A stretch of 64,000 nt of DNA from WRGA01 sp031553395 (GCA_031553395.1 JAVBLR010000003.1:109204-173203); one strand, 5' to 3'; counted from the first letter of the stretch, positions 9,481 to 18,713 are shown. The notes: generated by a model from the sequence alone, not told the origin. Program-made: numbers and translations.

Positions 9481-11319
9481 TTATCTAAACCATTTGTCAA
9501 TTTCCTCATTGATAAGTATATGAATAATAGTTTTACCATCAGGCGTATGATTGGGCATGCTTGTGGAAAAAAGCGAATCAATTAAATGTTGCATTTCTTC
9601 AGTTGTCATTTTCTTGCCATAAGGAATAGCCGCACTTTTAGCTAAACTCAAAGCCAAACTTTCACTTAACTCATTTTTAATATTCACTTCTTTTTCTTTG
9701 ATGGAATGAATCATATCTTTGATGACTTCAACGGGGTTCAGGTCGCAAATGCTGGATGGTATGCCGGTTATATTGAAGGAATTATCATCCATATTATTCA
9801 ATTCAAAGCCCATATAATGCAAATCCTCGGACAAAACAGGAAATAACGCAACTTCTTCTGGTGTAAATTCTACAGTTTCGGGAAATAGTAAACGTTGAGA
9901 AACTCCTTTTTTATGTTGAATATAAGACAAATATTCCTGATATAAAATCCGGATATGCGCCCTGCGTTGATCGATAAGCATCAATCCCGACTTTATCGAA
10001 GTGAGGATATATTTTCCTTTAAATTGCAGATGTTGACTGGATATTTCGTTTGTTTCTAAATTTGCAGACAACTGCTTCTCTTCTTCTTCAAATTTCTTCA
10101 AATCCAATACGGATGTTTGAGGTTCGGATTTATCTTTTTCAAATCCTTCGTAAAGCTTTTCCCAATTCATATCAGGACGCTTATAATCCGGTGATGATTT
10201 AAATGGATTGTAACTGGAATTAAACGTTGGTTGTGGTGCAGCAGGTGGTATATGCGAAGAAAAAACCGGAATTTCCGGAGCATCATCCCTGTCAAAATCA
10301 ATACTTGGGACTACATTAAATTTTCCCAGCGCTTCTTTTATTGCAGCTGATAAGATTGGCCACAAAGCCTGTTCATTTTCAAATTTAATTTCCGTTTTAG
10401 TCGGATGAATATTTATATCGATTGTTGATGGATCAACGGTAAAGTAGATAAAATAAGAAGGCATATCTCCCTGAGGAATAAGTGGCTCGTATGCTTGCAT
10501 CACAGCCTTGTGAAAATACGGATGCCGCATATAACGTCCATTAACAAAAAAGAACTGTTGATCATTCCGTTTTTTTGCAGTTTCAGGCTTGCCAATAAAT
10601 CCGGATATGTTTGCGATAGAAGTCTCAACATCAATACTCAATAAATGCTGATTTAGTTGCTTTTGCTGATTAATACTTTTTCCGAAAATCTTTACAATTC
10701 GTTGGCGAATATTTGCTGCCGGAAGATTGAATATTTCCGTATCGTTATGAATTAATGCAAAAGAAATAGTCGGATTAACCAATGCTATTCGCTGAAATTC
10801 AGATAAAATATGCGCAAATTCCCTTTCGTTTGATTTCAAAAATTTACGTCGGGCAGGAATATTAAAGAAAATATTCTTTACCATAAAATTGCAGCCTGTA
10901 GCACAAGCTATTGGTTCGGATATTTCGATAGCAGAACCCGAGATACAAATTTTTACTCCTAACTCATTCTCCGCCAAACGGGTTTTGAGTTCCACCTGCG
11001 ATACTGCTGCGATGGAAGCCAATGCTTCGCCTCTGAATCCCATTGTTGTAAGGGCGAATAAGTCATGTGCTGATGTTATTTTGGATGTAGCGTGCCGTTC
11101 AAAAGCCATGCGGGCATCTGTTTCGGACATGCCTTTACCATTATCTATAACTTGAATTAACGTTCTTCCTGCATCTTTGATTATTACCTGAATGTCTGTT
11201 GCACCTGCATCGATCGAATTTTCGACCAATTCCTTTACAACAGATGACGGGCGCTGTACCACTTCTCCGGCAGCAATCTGGTTACTTACCGAATCGGGTA
11301 ATAAACGAATAATATCCAT
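9481..11319 (-). CDS. mutL: DNA mismatch repair protein MutL
   Basis: 612-residue GHKL ATPase that couples mismatch recognition by MutS to strand incision. The N-terminal ATPase region is complete: ENSIDAGATDIQ, DNGKGM, ATSKI, GFRGEALASI. A variable linker (about 340-430) separates it from the C-terminal dimerisation domain. In most MutL proteins that cut DNA the C-terminal motif is DQHA(X)2E(X)4E; here the equivalent segment reads LIDQRRAHIRILYQEY, so the spacing and the first Glu are altered. The gene converges with galK and shares its bidirectional terminator. The start at 11319 (MDIIRLLPDSVSNQIAAGEV) is the family norm. Confidence 0.96.
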   Translation of the reverse strand: MDIIRLLPDSVSNQIAAGEVVQRPSSVVKELVENSIDAGATDIQVIIKDAGRTLIQVIDNGKGMSETDARMAFERHATSKITSAHDLFALTTMGFRGEALASIAAVSQVELKTRLAENELGVKICISGSAIEISEPIACATGCNFMVKNIFFNIPARRKFLKSNEREFAHILSEFQRIALVNPTISFALIHNDTEIFNLPAANIRQRIVKIFGKSINQQKQLNQHLLSIDVETSIANISGFIGKPETAKKRNDQQFFFVNGRYMRHPYFHKAVMQAYEPLIPQGDMPSYFIYFTVDPSTIDINIHPTKTEIKFENEQALWPILSAAIKEALGKFNVVPSIDFDRDDAPEIPVFSSHIPPAAPQPTFNSSYNPFKSSPDYKRPDMNWEKLYEGFEKDKSEPQTSVLDLKKFEEEEKQLSANLETNEISSQHLQFKGKYILTSIKSGLMLIDQRRAHIRILYQEYLSYIQHKKGVSQRLLFPETVEFTPEEVALFPVLSEDLHYMGFELNNMDDNSFNITGIPSSICDLNPVEVIKDMIHSIKEKEVNIKNELSESLALSLAKSAAIPYGKKMTTEEMQHLIDSLFSTSMPNHTPDGKTIIHILINEEIDKWFR

Positions 11320-11362
11320 GTATATATTTACTATTTAAGCTTGTTTTGGTTTTTCATTTTTT

Positions 11363-11470
11363 AGATAAAAGAACAAAGACTAAAGAAGAAAGAAATAGAT
11401 TTTGGAAGACAAGTAACAAAGGTCTCGCTGTCTTTTATATCTTTTTCGTCTGTCTTGTGTCTTTTGTCTG
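11363..11470. repeat. Low-complexity inverted repeat with gacaaaa/tgtctttt units
   Basis: The gap between mutL and the small membrane protein holds A/G-rich units on the left (aaagaacaaagactaaag, gaagacaagtaacaaag) and their approximate complements on the right (gtctttta, gtctgtcttgtgtctttt). The match between arms is imperfect. It resembles the other short-unit inverted repeats in the window but is the least regular. Confidence 0.4.
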
Positions 11471-11478
11471 AATTCCAA

Positions 11479-11784
11479 TTAAAGAATACCTTTTCTTATC
11501 AGCAAAAAGAACAATATTGCCAACAATGCAATCAGGATGGAAAGATATGTTCCATTAAAAAATATCCGGCGAATATTTCCGGAATTCTTTTTCCTTCGCA
11601 AGTGTATGGATGATTTTACAAAAGTTCCTTTTATGTTGTTTTTAGGAAAATTATCATTCTCTGTCAACCCTAATTGGGAAGATATCCTTTGTTCACGTTC
11701 ATTCCGTTCTTCTTTTTGAGGATTCCAGTAAATTGGATTATGGGTAAATTGGCGTGGTTTACGGGGATTGAACAAAGACTTCAT
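11479..11784 (-). CDS. Small conserved membrane protein of unknown function
   Basis: A 101-residue protein starting MKSLFNPRKPRQF, basic and hydrophilic for about 70 residues and ending in one hydrophobic helix (LSILIALLAILFFLLI), so it is probably tail-anchored with its N-terminus in the cytoplasm. I recall similar NPRKPRxF proteins beside mutL in other Bacteroidota, without an assigned function. An ATG 24 nt upstream (11808) is in frame but lies inside a perfect -7 promoter element (11806-11813), so the ATG at 11784 is chosen; AAGGAAA precedes it. It is read toward mutL, 159 nt away across a low-complexity repeat. Confidence 0.65.
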   Translation of the reverse strand: MKSLFNPRKPRQFTHNPIYWNPQKEERNEREQRISSQLGLTENDNFPKNNIKGTFVKSSIHLRRKKNSGNIRRIFFNGTYLSILIALLAILFFLLIRKGIL

Positions 11785-11805
11785 CGCAGTTTCCTTTTCT
11801 TTTCG

Positions 11806-11835
11806 CAAAAGTAATTATTTATTCGGAATTCGAAA
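11806..11835 (-). promoter_or_regulatory. Promoter of the small membrane protein
   Basis: Minus-strand TTTC, 18-nt spacer, TACTTTTG (perfect -7). Transcription would begin near 11800, some 16 nt before the ATG at 11784, which decides that start over the one at 11808. Confidence 0.5.
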
Positions 11836-11960
11836 AGTAAAAAACAGATGTATATTTGAATTCAAAAAGGAGCAAAGTCTTTGTATTACCATATTTTATA
11901 AGTAGTTTTGCTGCAATTTTTACAAAAATTTAATTGTGAATTTGTAATCTTATAGTTGGA

Positions 11961-13850
11961 ATGAGAAAGTGGCGTATTGAGGATTCTACCGAGTTGTATA
12001 ACATCAATGGTTGGGGATTAAATTATTTTTCGATTAATGAAAAAGGGAATGTTGCTGTAACACCTAAAAAAGACTGCACTGCTGTTGATTTGAAAGATTT
12101 GATGGATGAATTGCAAATCCGGGATGTCAGTGCACCTGTTTTAGTTCGTTTCCCTGATATTTTGGATAATCGGATTGAAAAGATTTCGAATTGTTTCAAA
12201 CAGGCTTCGGAAGAATATGGTTATCAGGCAAATAATTTCATCATTTATCCGATTAAGGTAAATCAAATGCGTCCTGTGGTGGAAGAAATTGTGAGCCACG
12301 GGAAAAAATTCAATATTGGATTGGAGGCAGGTTCCAAACCCGAACTTCATGCTGTATTGGCGATTAATACAGATGCCGATTCATTAATTATTTGTAATGG
12401 TTATAAAGATGAAAATTATATAGAATTAGCGCTTTTAGCCCAGAAAATGGGAAAAAGGATATTTCTGGTAGTTGAAAAATTAAATGAATTAAAACTGATT
12501 GCCACGATATCCAAACGATTAAAAATAAAACCGAATATTGGAATTAGGATTAAATTAGCAAGTTCGGGAAGCGGTAAATGGGAAGAATCGGGTGGCGATG
12601 TGAGTAAATTCGGGTTGAATTCCAGCGAATTACTCGAAGCATTGGATTTTTTAAATAAAAATTCGATGCGTGATTGCTTGAAACTTATTCATTTTCATAT
12701 AGGTAGCCAAATTACAAAAATCCGTCGGATTAAAAATGCGCTTCGCGAAGCATCCCAATTCTATGTACAATTGAGAAATTTGGATTACAATGTTGAGTTT
12801 GTGGATATTGGTGGCGGATTGGGGGTCGATTACGATGGAACCCGTTCTTCGGGCGAAAGCAGCATGAACTATTCCATTCAGGAATATGTAAATGACTCCA
12901 TAGCAACATTGGTTGATGCTTGTACAAAAAATGATATTCCTCAACCGAATATCATTACCGAATCGGGACGTTCGCTGACGGCACATCATTCAGTTTTGAT
13001 TTTTGAAGTATTGGAAACAGCCACATTGCCTTCATGGGATGATGATGAAGAAGTGGGTGAAGAAGATCATGAATTGGTAAGAGAATTGTATGATTTGTGG
13101 GATAACCTCAATCAACCTCGTGTACTTGAAACATGGCACGATGCCCTACAAATCAGGGAAGAAGCATTGGATTTATTTAGTTTGGGATTGGTTGATTTGC
13201 GTACAAGGGCGCAAGTGGAGCGATTGTTTTGGTCAATTGCTCGCGAAGTTCATCAAATATCAATGCAGATAAAACATGCTCCGGATGAATTAAAAAAAAT
13301 ATCAAAAATGTTGCCGGATAAATATTTTTGCAACTTTTCATTGTTTCAATCGTTACCGGATTCTTGGGCTATTGATCAGATATTTCCGATTATGCCGATT
13401 TCTTTTCTGAATGAACAGCCGGATAGAACAGCTTCATTACAAGATATTACATGTGATTCGGATGGAAAAATAGATAATTTCATTTCAACCAAAAATTTCT
13501 CCTATCACTTACCTGTTCATGCACTGCCGAAAAAAGGAGCTTATTATATAGGTGTATTTTTAGTTGGTGCTTATCAGGAAATTTTGGGCGATTTGCATAA
13601 CTTATTTGGAGATACGAATGCTGTTCATGTAAGTGTTTATAAAGATAAATACGAAGTGGACAAAATTATTGATGGTGAAACGGTTGCCGAAGTATTGGAT
13701 TATGTACAATATAACCCGAAGAAATTAGTTCGTACAGTAGAAACTTGGGTAACATCATCTGTAAAAGAAGGCGTTATTACGGCAGAAGAAGGACGGGAAT
13801 TTTTGTCGAATTATCGTTCGGGATTATATGGATATACATACTTGGAATAA
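11961..13850 (+). CDS. speA: Biosynthetic arginine decarboxylase
   Basis: 629-residue PLP enzyme of the alanine-racemase-fold (fold III) group, converting arginine to agmatine for polyamine synthesis. The PLP lysine lies in FIIYPIKVNQMRPVVEEI, followed by GLEAGSKPEL, the phosphate-binding GGGLGVDYDG loop and ITESGRSLTAHHSVLIFEVL. The C-terminal region (SLFQSLPDSWAIDQIFPIMPI, GAYQEILGDLHNLFGDTNAVHV) includes the conserved catalytic-region Asp and His of SpeA. Length is close to the E. coli enzyme. It stands alone, with no agmatine deiminase gene nearby, and is followed by a near-perfect hairpin. Confidence 0.96.
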   Translation: MRKWRIEDSTELYNINGWGLNYFSINEKGNVAVTPKKDCTAVDLKDLMDELQIRDVSAPVLVRFPDILDNRIEKISNCFKQASEEYGYQANNFIIYPIKVNQMRPVVEEIVSHGKKFNIGLEAGSKPELHAVLAINTDADSLIICNGYKDENYIELALLAQKMGKRIFLVVEKLNELKLIATISKRLKIKPNIGIRIKLASSGSGKWEESGGDVSKFGLNSSELLEALDFLNKNSMRDCLKLIHFHIGSQITKIRRIKNALREASQFYVQLRNLDYNVEFVDIGGGLGVDYDGTRSSGESSMNYSIQEYVNDSIATLVDACTKNDIPQPNIITESGRSLTAHHSVLIFEVLETATLPSWDDDEEVGEEDHELVRELYDLWDNLNQPRVLETWHDALQIREEALDLFSLGLVDLRTRAQVERLFWSIAREVHQISMQIKHAPDELKKISKMLPDKYFCNFSLFQSLPDSWAIDQIFPIMPISFLNEQPDRTASLQDITCDSDGKIDNFISTKNFSYHLPVHALPKKGAYYIGVFLVGAYQEILGDLHNLFGDTNAVHVSVYKDKYEVDKIIDGETVAEVLDYVQYNPKKLVRTVETWVTSSVKEGVITAEEGREFLSNYRSGLYGYTYLE

Positions 13851-13878
13851 GAGAAGTTAATCGGAAGGTGCCGGAAGT

Positions 13879-13904
13879 TATCAGAATTTTCCAAAATTCT
13901 GATA
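13879..13904 (+). terminator. Near-perfect palindrome after speA
   Basis: tatcagaatttt (13879-13890) and aaaattctgata (13893-13904) are exact complements separated by only cc. The hairpin is 29 nt after the speA stop and is followed by T-rich sequence. The preceding gaagttatcagaatt string recurs exactly at 43751-43765, so this may be a dispersed repeat rather than a simple terminator. Confidence 0.55.
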
Positions 13905-13948
13905 GCATATTAATTTTTAGATAGCGTATTAAATCATTGTAATCACTC

Positions 13949-14626
13949 ATGAAAAGATTTATAGTTGCATTCATTATAGCTTTTATAAGCATTATGTTTT
14001 GTTCTCCGGTAATCAAAGCGGGGGAGCAAAACATATCCGAAGATGTAATTTCATCAAAAACGGCTTTGGATAAAGCGATTGATGATTATGAGAAATTGAT
14101 TGATGATTATATTGTAATTTATCGCAGAATACAATCCGGAGATGCCGAAGCTAATAAAGAACTTGAAGCTTTTTCATCCCGGGCGGCAGAAATAGCTCAA
14201 GTTTTTCAGGATGATGCAAATGGAATGACGCCGGAACAAACAAAAAGACTACAAAAGATTGCCGAAAAGATGCAGGAAGTTTTTGCTGAAGAAAATAATG
14301 ACGATTCTGATTCTGATTCAGTTGAAGATGTAGAAGATGATGGCTATGAGCAATCAGAAGGAGAGCAATCTATCTTTTCAGCAAAGGCTTTAGATCAGGC
14401 AATATCCGATTACGAAAAACTTGTAGATGATTATATTATAATTTATAACAGAATAAAATCCGGAGACACAGATGCAAATAAAGAGATTGAATCGTTATCA
14501 TCTCGTGCAGCAGAAATTGCCCAAGTTTTGCAAGATAATGCAAGCGGAATGACACCGGAACACGCCGAAAGAATGACTAAAATTGCTGAAAAAATGCAAA
14601 AAGCTTTTGCAGAAGATTCAGAATAA
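13949..14626 (+). CDS. Secreted protein made of two copies of an 80-residue helical module
   Basis: 225 residues, with a clear signal peptide (MKRFIVAFIIAFISIMFCSP...). The mature part is an internal duplication with constant offset 108: residues 34-114 and 142-222 align without gaps (DYEKLIDDYIVIY against DYEKLVDDYIIIY; SSRAAEIAQVFQD against SSRAAEIAQVLQD; GMTPEQ against GMTPEH; KIAEKMQ in both). The two copies are joined by a very acidic linker (residues 116-140, rich in Asp, Glu and Ser). The module looks all-helical. I do not recognise its function; single-copy relatives occur as exported Bacteroidota hypotheticals. It converges with the barrel protein, stop codons 7 nt apart. Any role would be periplasmic or surface. 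Confidence 0.75.
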   Translation: MKRFIVAFIIAFISIMFCSPVIKAGEQNISEDVISSKTALDKAIDDYEKLIDDYIVIYRRIQSGDAEANKELEAFSSRAAEIAQVFQDDANGMTPEQTKRLQKIAEKMQEVFAEENNDDSDSDSVEDVEDDGYEQSEGEQSIFSAKALDQAISDYEKLVDDYIIIYNRIKSGDTDANKEIESLSSRAAEIAQVLQDNASGMTPEHAERMTKIAEKMQKAFAEDSE

Positions 14627-14633
14627 ATTTTCA

Positions 14634-15362
14634 TTAAAAACCAAAAGTATACCCTACCGTATAAAAGACATTGTTTCCATACGGCGAATAATCATCCTGA
14701 ATCACATCATATTGTAACATCATAACCATTCCACCTACATTGCCTACAGGAAAACGAACCCCGGCGCCAATTACAAGAGCAGGTACAAATCTGTTATCAG
14801 AAACTTCATATCCGGGATATTTATCTTTTCCCCATAAATAATTAGCTTCAGGCTGAACAGCCAAAATAATATTTCGAATAGGATAAACCTGTGCAAATAG
14901 GTTTATTCCGGCATAACTACGAGAGTATTCGTAATTATAATAATCACTGTTCAAATAAGTATAAGTAAGTCCCAATCCTGCGGCAAAATACTGATTAAAA
15001 GCATATCCTACTTGTGGAGAAATATCAACCAATGTATAATCGCCGAATTGTAATCCCAAATTACCCCCAAAGAATAATTTATTTTTATCGAATGATGATT
15101 TGGTTTGCGTAGGAATTGATGATTTGGATTTGCTTGCAGATGAATTAGTTACCCGCTGATTTCCGTACCTGTTTTGTGTAGAAGAATTCGAACTTCTGAT
15201 TGTATCGTAACGAAATGACGGTTCCCCATATACAGGGCTTTGCGGAGTATTCCTGTTTGCAGGAGTATTCGTCCTTATTGTGTCGTAACGAAAAGCTTGT
15301 TGTGCATTTGCTGTCAACAGAAAAATAAAACTACTTGCTATGGTTAAGACGATATGCTTCAT
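14634..15362 (-). CDS. Outer-membrane beta-barrel protein (porin-like)
   Basis: 242 residues with an N-terminal signal peptide ending at NAQQA. Residues 20-80 contain an Asn/Ser/Thr-rich low-complexity region with a repeated FRYDTIR motif (three copies). After it, KLFFGGNLGLQFGDYTLVDISPQVGYAFNQYFAAGLGLTYTY and the alternating pattern to the terminal aromatic (YTVGYTFGF) are typical of a small 8-10-strand barrel. It resembles outer-membrane beta-barrel domain proteins common in Bacteroidota. No partner gene is adjacent, and ligand or function is unknown. It has its own very good promoter and diverges from ligA. Confidence 0.82.
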   Translation of the reverse strand: MKHIVLTIASSFIFLLTANAQQAFRYDTIRTNTPANRNTPQSPVYGEPSFRYDTIRSSNSSTQNRYGNQRVTNSSASKSKSSIPTQTKSSFDKNKLFFGGNLGLQFGDYTLVDISPQVGYAFNQYFAAGLGLTYTYLNSDYYNYEYSRSYAGINLFAQVYPIRNIILAVQPEANYLWGKDKYPGYEVSDNRFVPALVIGAGVRFPVGNVGGMVMMLQYDVIQDDYSPYGNNVFYTVGYTFGF

Positions 15363-15404
15363 ATTCGTATTTATTTATGTTAAAGGACAAACTTAAATCA
15401 TCAA

Positions 15405-15435
15405 CAAAAGTATACATGTTTTTTTAAAATACAAA
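15405..15435 (-). promoter_or_regulatory. Promoter of the outer-membrane barrel gene
   Basis: Minus-strand TTTG, exactly 19 nt, TACTTTTG: a perfect match to the Bacteroidota housekeeping promoter. A second -7 match (TAAGTTTG, 15388-15395) lies 10 nt nearer to the gene. The predicted leader is about 37 nt. Confidence 0.75.
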
Positions 15436-15479
15436 TTTATTGTTCCCTTCCTATTCATATGGAGATACATCGTTTTTGT

Positions 15480-15487
15480 TATCTTTG
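15480..15487 (+). promoter_or_regulatory. -7 element for ligA
   Basis: TATCTTTG matches TAnnTTTG perfectly and lies 31 nt before the ligA start. The -33 region has no TTTG at the usual distance. Confidence 0.45.
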
Positions 15488-15517
15488 TAAGTCAGAACTG
15501 ATTTTAAAAAAGAAAAT

Positions 15518-17521
15518 ATGATTGATTTTAAGCAAAGGATACAGGAACTTCGAGATGAACTTCACAAACACAATTATAATTATTATGTTTTATCAACCCC
15601 TATGATATCTGATTATGAATTTGATCAGAAAATGAAGCAGTTACAGGATCTAGAAGTGGCTCATCCCGAATTGTATGATGCCAATTCTCCTACACAACGT
15701 GTAGGGAGCGACTTAAATAGCGAGTTTAAACAGATAAAACATCGTTATCCGATGTTGTCGCTGGCGAATACATATTCGGAAGGAGAAATAAGCGACTTTT
15801 ATAATCGTGTAAAGAAAGGATTAAACGAAGATTTTGAGATTGTTTGTGAATTAAAATATGATGGAACATCTATTTCTCTGACATACAAAAACGGACTTCT
15901 TGTACAAGCTGTAACCCGTGGAGACGGAATACAAGGTGATGATGTTACAGATAATGTACGTACTATAAAATCAATTCCGTTAAAATTACATGGAAGCGGT
16001 TATCCCGAAGAATTTGAAATACGAGGGGAAATAATGATGCCTTGGAAAGTTTTTGATGCGTTGAATAAAGAACGGGAAGAGCAAGAAGAACCACTGTTTG
16101 CCAATCCCCGGAATGCTGCTGCCGGAACACTAAAATTACTAAATCCTTCTGTCGTGGCAACTCGTCAATTAGATGCTTATTTTTATTATTTATTGGGTGA
16201 GAATTTACCCGGAGATAAACATTATGAAAATCTTCAAAAGGTCAGGGAATGGGGATTTAAGATTCCGGATACAATGAAAAAATGCGCCACATTGGATGAA
16301 ATATATACTTATATTAATTATTGGAATGAAGAACGAAAAAATCTACCGGTGGCTACAGATGGGATTGTATTGAAGGTAAATTCGCTTTTACAACAAAAGA
16401 ACCTTGGATTTACGGCAAAATCTCCCCGATGGGCAATTTCGTATAAATTTCAGGCAGAGCAAGCATTAACTACGTTACGTTCGGTTTCTTATCAGGTTGG
16501 CCGGACAGGCACTATAACTCCGGTTGCCAATTTAGATGCTGTTCAATTATCCGGAACTACGGTTAGAAGAGCATCTTTGCATAATGCTGATATAATAGAA
16601 GGGTTGGATTTACATGTATTGGATAAGGTATTCGTAGAGAAAGGAGGCGAAATAATACCCAAAATTGTAGGCGTTGATTTTGATGCTCGGACTTCTGATT
16701 TAGGTGAAAAGGTAGAATTTATCAAGAATTGTCCAGAATGTGGAACACCTCTTATTCGTTATGAAGGAGAAGCTGCACATTACTGTCCGAATGAAACCGG
16801 ATGTGCTCCTCAGATAAAAGGAAAAATTGAGCATTTTGTCAGCCGCCGGGCGATGAATATCGATGGGCTGGGAGAGGAGACGGTTGATTTACTCTTCCGT
16901 ATTGGTATGTTGAAAAATACGAGCGATTTGTATCACCTTAAATGGCAAGAGTTGACAAGATTGGAACGATTAGGCGAAAAATCAGCTCAAAACATTATTA
17001 ATGAGGTTGAAAAGTCTAAGCAAGTACCTTTCGAACGAGTATTATTTGCATTGGGAATTCGCTTTGTCGGAGAAACTGTTGCAAAAAGATTAGCAAAAAA
17101 TATGAAAAATATTGAAGCTATCAAAAATGCCACAGTTGAAGAATTAGTAGAAATTGATGAAGTAGGCATTCGCATAGCTCAAAGCTTGAAAGATTATTTT
17201 TCGAAGGATTATAATAATGAATTAATTGATAAATTAAAATCAGCCGGATTACAATTTGAACTGGAAGAAAGTATTTTAGCCAATCAAACTGAGAAATTGA
17301 AAGGCTTGACAATAGTTATCAGTGGAACATTCTCCAAATATTCCCGGGATGAATACAAAGCGATGATTGAACAACACGGCGGAAAAAGCTCCGGAGCTGT
17401 TTCCAAGAAAACCAGCTTGTTATTAGCCGGAGAAAATATGGGCCCATCAAAATTAGAAAAAGCCCAAGCCTTTAAAATTAAAATGATAAATGAAGATGAA
17501 TTCTTGAAAATGATTGAGTAG
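15518..17521 (+). CDS. ligA: NAD-dependent DNA ligase
   Basis: 667-residue replicative and repair ligase that seals nicks using NAD+. The order of domains is complete: Ia domain, adenylation domain with the nucleophile Lys in CELKYDGTSISL, OB fold, four-cysteine zinc finger (NCPECGTPL ... HYCPNETGC), helix-hairpin-helix repeats (RRAMNIDGLGEETVDLL onward) and a C-terminal BRCT domain (LKGLTIVISGTFSKYSRDEYK). The length is standard. The start ATG 15518 (MIDFKQRIQELRDELHKHNYNYYV) fits the family. The stop lies 12 nt from the convergent unknown gene. It diverges from the barrel protein. Confidence 0.97.
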   Translation: MIDFKQRIQELRDELHKHNYNYYVLSTPMISDYEFDQKMKQLQDLEVAHPELYDANSPTQRVGSDLNSEFKQIKHRYPMLSLANTYSEGEISDFYNRVKKGLNEDFEIVCELKYDGTSISLTYKNGLLVQAVTRGDGIQGDDVTDNVRTIKSIPLKLHGSGYPEEFEIRGEIMMPWKVFDALNKEREEQEEPLFANPRNAAAGTLKLLNPSVVATRQLDAYFYYLLGENLPGDKHYENLQKVREWGFKIPDTMKKCATLDEIYTYINYWNEERKNLPVATDGIVLKVNSLLQQKNLGFTAKSPRWAISYKFQAEQALTTLRSVSYQVGRTGTITPVANLDAVQLSGTTVRRASLHNADIIEGLDLHVLDKVFVEKGGEIIPKIVGVDFDARTSDLGEKVEFIKNCPECGTPLIRYEGEAAHYCPNETGCAPQIKGKIEHFVSRRAMNIDGLGEETVDLLFRIGMLKNTSDLYHLKWQELTRLERLGEKSAQNIINEVEKSKQVPFERVLFALGIRFVGETVAKRLAKNMKNIEAIKNATVEELVEIDEVGIRIAQSLKDYFSKDYNNELIDKLKSAGLQFELEESILANQTEKLKGLTIVISGTFSKYSRDEYKAMIEQHGGKSSGAVSKKTSLLLAGENMGPSKLEKAQAFKIKMINEDEFLKMIE

Positions 17522-17532
17522 AAAACTAAAAT

Positions 17533-18681
17533 TTAATAGATGAAATTAGGTCTAATTTCAAGTAATGGTACTTCACATGCCAAATTGATTTCGTAAGGAT
17601 TTGATCGATTTATTACATACATATTTCTGGAAATACCAAAATGTGTATTTATTTCATACCATGTAATAAAGCAATAATTTTCATATAAACAGATAATTGG
17701 CTCAGGGTTTATTCCTTTTAGTTCATTCAATTTTAGCGTGTCGCAGCTAAATAGTCTATTGTTTTTGTATTCTTTTATGATTTTATCGATTTGATTTTTT
17801 GTACAAATCAGATATTTTTCACGGTATAACTCATGCCACGATAATGCGAATTGCTCTCCGAATTCATGAAAAAATAAATATTGAAAATATCCTTTTTCAT
17901 TGTCTTTGGGAACAATATGATTATATGCCCTATTGTTTTTATCATTCAGAAATTTGTATAAATAATCGCGATCATTAATGTTTAAATCTTCGGAATTCTT
18001 TTTTGCATAAATGCGAGGGCTCGAACCATATAGGGTATTATAATAATAGCAGTAATATTCTAGTTGATAGTTATCTAAAGACAGAGAATTAAACATTTTC
18101 ATGTACTCTGTTATGTCAAAAGTCTCTAGATCAATTGTATTGTAGTAGTTTTGCTCATTGTGTTTGATTTTAATACCCTTTTGATAAGTTTGAATTTTAT
18201 CGACAAATGTTGTTATTTGTGTATAAGAGTAAAGATCATTATAGATTAATCTATTGTCCCAAATTCTAAATTCCTCATTTGGTAATATGACCGGAATCGA
18301 CAATTTTTCATCTGATATTTTGTTGATAGAATCAAAATTAATACCCATTCGAGAAATAGACACATAATCAACCAATTCGTGTTCTTTTGTAAAAAGTAGA
18401 GTAATGATACCATCATTATCAGAATTGTGACGAAGTTTTTCCTTTACTATTTCTGGTATAGTTAGTTTCTTTTCTTTCAGAATAAAATATTGATAAGGAT
18501 ACATTATATAAAGTGTATCCCAAGAATTAGTCGTAAGATCTTTGAATGTGAAAATAGTTCCCGGTTTAGTCGCAATAAGTTTTTCCCTGATGCTATCTCT
18601 TTCAGTTTTGTAATTAAACAATGTAAAGAGTAACAATGCAACTATGATTATTCCTGTTATTGCTAAGATTGTTTTTTTCAT
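17533..18681 (-). CDS. Membrane-anchored protein of unknown function
   Basis: 382 residues beginning MKKTILAITGIIIVALLLFTLF, a single N-terminal signal anchor, followed by an Asn/Tyr/Lys-rich extracytoplasmic region. I recognise no domain. The composition (many Asn, Ile, Tyr) and the lack of close family motifs suggest a fast-evolving or recently acquired gene. A TTG 36 nt upstream (18717) overlaps the stop of the DUF362 gene and would add MRRLFFWFERDI before the anchor; the ATG at 18681 is preferred because it starts the hydrophobic segment directly. It is probably translated from the DUF362 transcript. Function unknown. Confidence 0.6.
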   Translation of the reverse strand: MKKTILAITGIIIVALLLFTLFNYKTERDSIREKLIATKPGTIFTFKDLTTNSWDTLYIMYPYQYFILKEKKLTIPEIVKEKLRHNSDNDGIITLLFTKEHELVDYVSISRMGINFDSINKISDEKLSIPVILPNEEFRIWDNRLIYNDLYSYTQITTFVDKIQTYQKGIKIKHNEQNYYNTIDLETFDITEYMKMFNSLSLDNYQLEYYCYYYNTLYGSSPRIYAKKNSEDLNINDRDYLYKFLNDKNNRAYNHIVPKDNEKGYFQYLFFHEFGEQFALSWHELYREKYLICTKNQIDKIIKEYKNNRLFSCDTLKLNELKGINPEPIICLYENYCFITWYEINTHFGISRNMYVINRSNPYEINLACEVPLLEIRPNFIY

Positions 18682-18713
18682 AATATCACGTTCAAACCAA
18701 AAAAATAACCTCC

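Noticed and set aside
12651..12989. Long open frame antisense to speA
   Set aside because: It runs opposite a highly conserved enzyme, has no start context and encodes a low-complexity Cys/His-rich sequence typical of shadow frames.
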